Assembly (NCBI GenBank): GCA_016930375.1
Contig: JAFGGU010000003.1
Span: forward strand, 62,001 to 126,000
Length of the DNA stretch: 64,000 nucleotides
Source of the DNA: Bacteroidales bacterium
GTDB lineage: Bacteria; Bacteroidota; Bacteroidia; Bacteroidales; UBA10428
Reading direction: 5' to 3'
The position numbers and the translations under genes are program-made. Positions 62,111 through 64,000 of the stretch are shown here, piece after piece. The notes below the pieces were generated by a model. The model did no database searches, had not been told where the DNA came from, and saw only the letters and a list, made by a program, of their open reading frames with translations. Numbering within the stretch: the stretch's first letter is position 1; the number at the start of each line of letters is the position of its first letter.

Positions 62111-64000
62111 TCCCCAGCATTTCTTCCACCTGTTTCACCACATTCTCCGCAGTGAAACCGAATTTCTCATCCAGCACCTTATACGGGGCGGAGTAGCCGA
62201 AATGATCGAGACCAAACACTTTACCATGGGGTCCTGCCAAACCTTGCAGGGTGACCGGCAGGCCTGCGGTAAGTCCGAATACCGGCACACCGGGAGGCAG
62301 TACCTTTAGCTGGTATTCCTTGGGTTGCTTCCGGAACAACCCTTCTGATGGGGCGGAGACAACCCGTACTTTCATGCCTTTTTCTTCAAGCTTTTGGGCG
62401 CCTGCCATCAGGGTGGAAACTTCCGAGCCGTTGGCAAGCAGGATAATATCAGGAGCCGTTGTGTCTTTGAGAATATAGGCACCTTTAGCCACCTGGCCTG
62501 CGTCAGCCAGTCGGGTTGATCCGGCCTGCGCCGGCAGTGTGGGAACGTTTTGCCGGGTCAGAAGCAGGGCCGTCGGAGTCTTTGTGTTTTCGAGCGCCAG
62601 TTTCCAGGCATGGGTGGTTTCATGCACATCGGCCGGGCGAAGAACCAGAACACTGTTCTCACCATGGTGGTTTTTCATCTGTTCCATCAGCCTGATCTGC
62701 GCCTCCTGTTCAACAGGCTGGTGCGTGGGACCGTCTTCGCCTACCCGGAAAGCATCGTGTGTCCAGACATATTTCACCGGAAGTCCCATGAGTGCTGCCA
62801 GCCTAACGGCGGGCTTCATATAGTCAGAGAACACGAAGAAAGTTCCGCAGGCTGCGATCACGCCCCCATGCAGCGCAATACCATTGGCAATGGCTGCCAT
62901 GGTGAGTTCGGCAACACCTGCGTGCAGGAATGCACCACTAAAGTCACCCCGGGTAAAGGCTTTGGTGTTCTTTAAAAAACCTTCGGTCTTATCGCTGTTT
63001 GACAGGTCAGCGGAAGCCACGATCATGTTGTCGACGTTCCTGGCCAGCCAGCCCAGTACATTGCTTGAAGCAGTACGGGTAGCGATATCGTCTTTCTGGG
63101 CAATCATTTCAGGTGCAATTTCCGGTGCACGGCCTGAGAAGTACCGGTCCAGTTTTTGAGCCAGATCGGGATGTGCCGACGCCCACTTCTTCTCTTCCTC
63201 TTTACGGGTACTGGCAGTGGCGGATTTTTTCTGCAGAACGTCCTGGAAATATTGCTTTACTTCCGGGAAGATCACAAAGGGATCGGCCGGATTTCCCGAC
63301 AGGTTTTCAATGGTTTTTTCAAAGGAAGCGCCAGCTTCACCCAGGGGCATGCCGTGTGTGGAGGTTTGCCCTTCAAAACTGGCGCCCCCGGTGTCAACGG
63401 CTCCTTTACCCATCACGGTCTTTCCAATGATCAGTGTTGGCCTCTCCTTTTCCTGTGTGGCCTTCATTAAGGCCGCCCTTATCTCATCCTGATCGTTTCC
63501 GTTGATGGTGATCACCTGCCAACCCCAGGCAGCGTATTTTGCAGCCGTGTCCTCTTTGGTAACAGATGAAGTTTTTGTGGACAGCTGAATATCATTGGAG
63601 TCGAAAAACATGATCAGGTTATGCAGTCCGAGAAAACCGGCAATTCTCCCGGCTCCCTGGGATATTTCCTCCTGTATTCCACCGTCGGAGATGTAAGCAT
63701 AGGTCTTATGAGACATCCAGTCACCAAACCTGGCACAGAGGAATCGCTCTGCAATGGCAGCCCCGACAGCCATGGTATGACCCTGACCCAGGGGCCCTGA
63801 AGTATTTTCAATACCCCGTTTAACATCCAGTTCGGGATGACCTGGTGTGGGACTTCCCCATTGCCTGAAATTCCTGATCTCATCCATTGTGAATTTCCCG
63901 GTAAGGGTAAGTATCGAATATAACATGGGCGACATGTGTCCGGGATCGAGGAAAAACCGGTCACGGTTCCGCCAGGTCATGTCCTCCGGATCCCAATTCA
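62106..64000 (-). CDS. tkt: Transketolase (5' end beyond the window)
   Basis: About 631 residues are visible. The frame stays open to the window edge, reading NWDPEDMTWRNRDRF, so roughly the first 40-50 residues are missing. Transketolase moves two-carbon ketol units in the pentose phosphate pathway using thiamine diphosphate. The early GPLGQGHTMAVG, KTYAYISDGGIQEEISQGA with a later Asn in FFDSNDIQLS (the ThDP motif, here Ser-Asp-Gly where many have Gly-Asp-Gly), YVWTHDAFRVGEDGPTHQP, and VFGLDHFGYSAPYKVL at the end all fit. The internal ATG at 63980 is not the true start. The stop lies inside the 62081-62110 palindrome. Confidence 0.95.
   Translation of the reverse strand, partial: NWDPEDMTWRNRDRFFLDPGHMSPMLYSILTLTGKFTMDEIRNFRQWGSPTPGHPELDVKRGIENTSGPLGQGHTMAVGAAIAERFLCARFGDWMSHKTYAYISDGGIQEEISQGAGRIAGFLGLHNLIMFFDSNDIQLSTKTSSVTKEDTAAKYAAWGWQVITINGNDQDEIRAALMKATQEKERPTLIIGKTVMGKGAVDTGGASFEGQTSTHGMPLGEAGASFEKTIENLSGNPADPFVIFPEVKQYFQDVLQKKSATASTRKEEEKKWASAHPDLAQKLDRYFSGRAPEIAPEMIAQKDDIATRTASSNVLGWLARNVDNMIVASADLSNSDKTEGFLKNTKAFTRGDFSGAFLHAGVAELTMAAIANGIALHGGVIAACGTFFVFSDYMKPAVRLAALMGLPVKYVWTHDAFRVGEDGPTHQPVEQEAQIRLMEQMKNHHGENSVLVLRPADVHETTHAWKLALENTKTPTALLLTRQNVPTLPAQAGSTRLADAGQVAKGAYILKDTTAPDIILLANGSEVSTLMAGAQKLEEKGMKVRVVSAPSEGLFRKQPKEYQLKVLPPGVPVFGLTAGLPVTLQGLAGPHGKVFGLDHFGYSAPYKVLDEKFGFTAENVVKQVEEMLGK

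Noticed and set aside
62251-63492. Several plus-strand frames opposite the transketolase gene
   Set aside because: They mirror the transketolase codons, show no motifs and overlap each other.

Overview
The window comes from a member of the Bacteroidota, probably an environmental Bacteroidales/Marinilabiliales-like lineage. It carries type IX secretion (T9SS) genes (PorU, PorV, a GldJ-like lipoprotein and two PorP/SprF proteins), surface proteins with T9SS type A and type B sorting domains, a BlaI/M56-peptidase pair with a TonB-plug tail, stand-alone plug domains, and promoter-like TAnnTTTG boxes with upstream TTTG boxes. The exact genus cannot be read from the sequence. About 49 protein genes fill the window and no gene-free stretch exceeds about 210 bases. 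I see no rRNA, tRNA, CRISPR array, transposase, phage gene or replication origin.

Layout. (1) 9-8728, plus strand: a probable peptidoglycan turnover operon (SpoIID-like protein, AmpG-like permease with an extra external domain, GHL10 glycosidase, exported dipeptide epimerase, D-lactate-dehydrogenase-like FAD/Fe-S protein), then a small secreted protein of unknown function. (2) 9594-13477, minus: an exported sugar-oxidation module in which a tetraheme cytochrome c fused to an FGE-like domain precedes a Tat-signal Gfo/Idh/MocA dehydrogenase and a Tat-signal TIM-barrel isomerase. (3) 13677-18616: a plug-only protein, FabD, a secreted CarboxypepD_reg protein, a serpin lipoprotein, a CoA-binding protein and IspF. 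(4) 18626-27513: a T9SS locus (PorV, PorU, PorP/SprF, GldJ-like) ending in MurF. (5) 27505-32597: PruA, an FtsB/DivIC-like protein, a GT2 glycosyltransferase, an OmpH/Skp-like protein and a second PorP/SprF. (6) 32745-43818: two giant divergent T9SS cargo proteins, one with PKD repeats and a type B tail, one with CARDB-like repeats and a type A tail. (7) 43954-50618: proline dehydrogenase, an ECF sigma module with a vWA protein, and a P-type calcium ATPase. (8) 50727-59093: small accessory genes, a serine hydrolase, a CBM6-like lipoprotein, an H1-like Lys/Ala/Pro-repeat protein, dodecin, a DUF1080 lipoprotein, a kinase/receiver pair and an aldo/keto reductase. (9) 59304-64000: an XRE/DUF2178 pair, BlaI with an M56 peptidase, and the 3'-proximal part of a transketolase that runs off the window.

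Two gene groups look functionally coherent beyond simple adjacency. The first operon holds the enzymes needed to open peptidoglycan, import muropeptides, epimerise L-Ala-D-Glu and possibly burn the D-lactate released from N-acetylmuramate. The cytochrome/Gfo-Idh/isomerase module could oxidise sugars outside the cytoplasm with electrons passed to a membrane cytochrome. A DUF1080 protein 42 kb away may belong to the same kind of chemistry. Dispersed low-complexity and palindromic repeats sit at many gene ends and in several places form part of the coding sequence.
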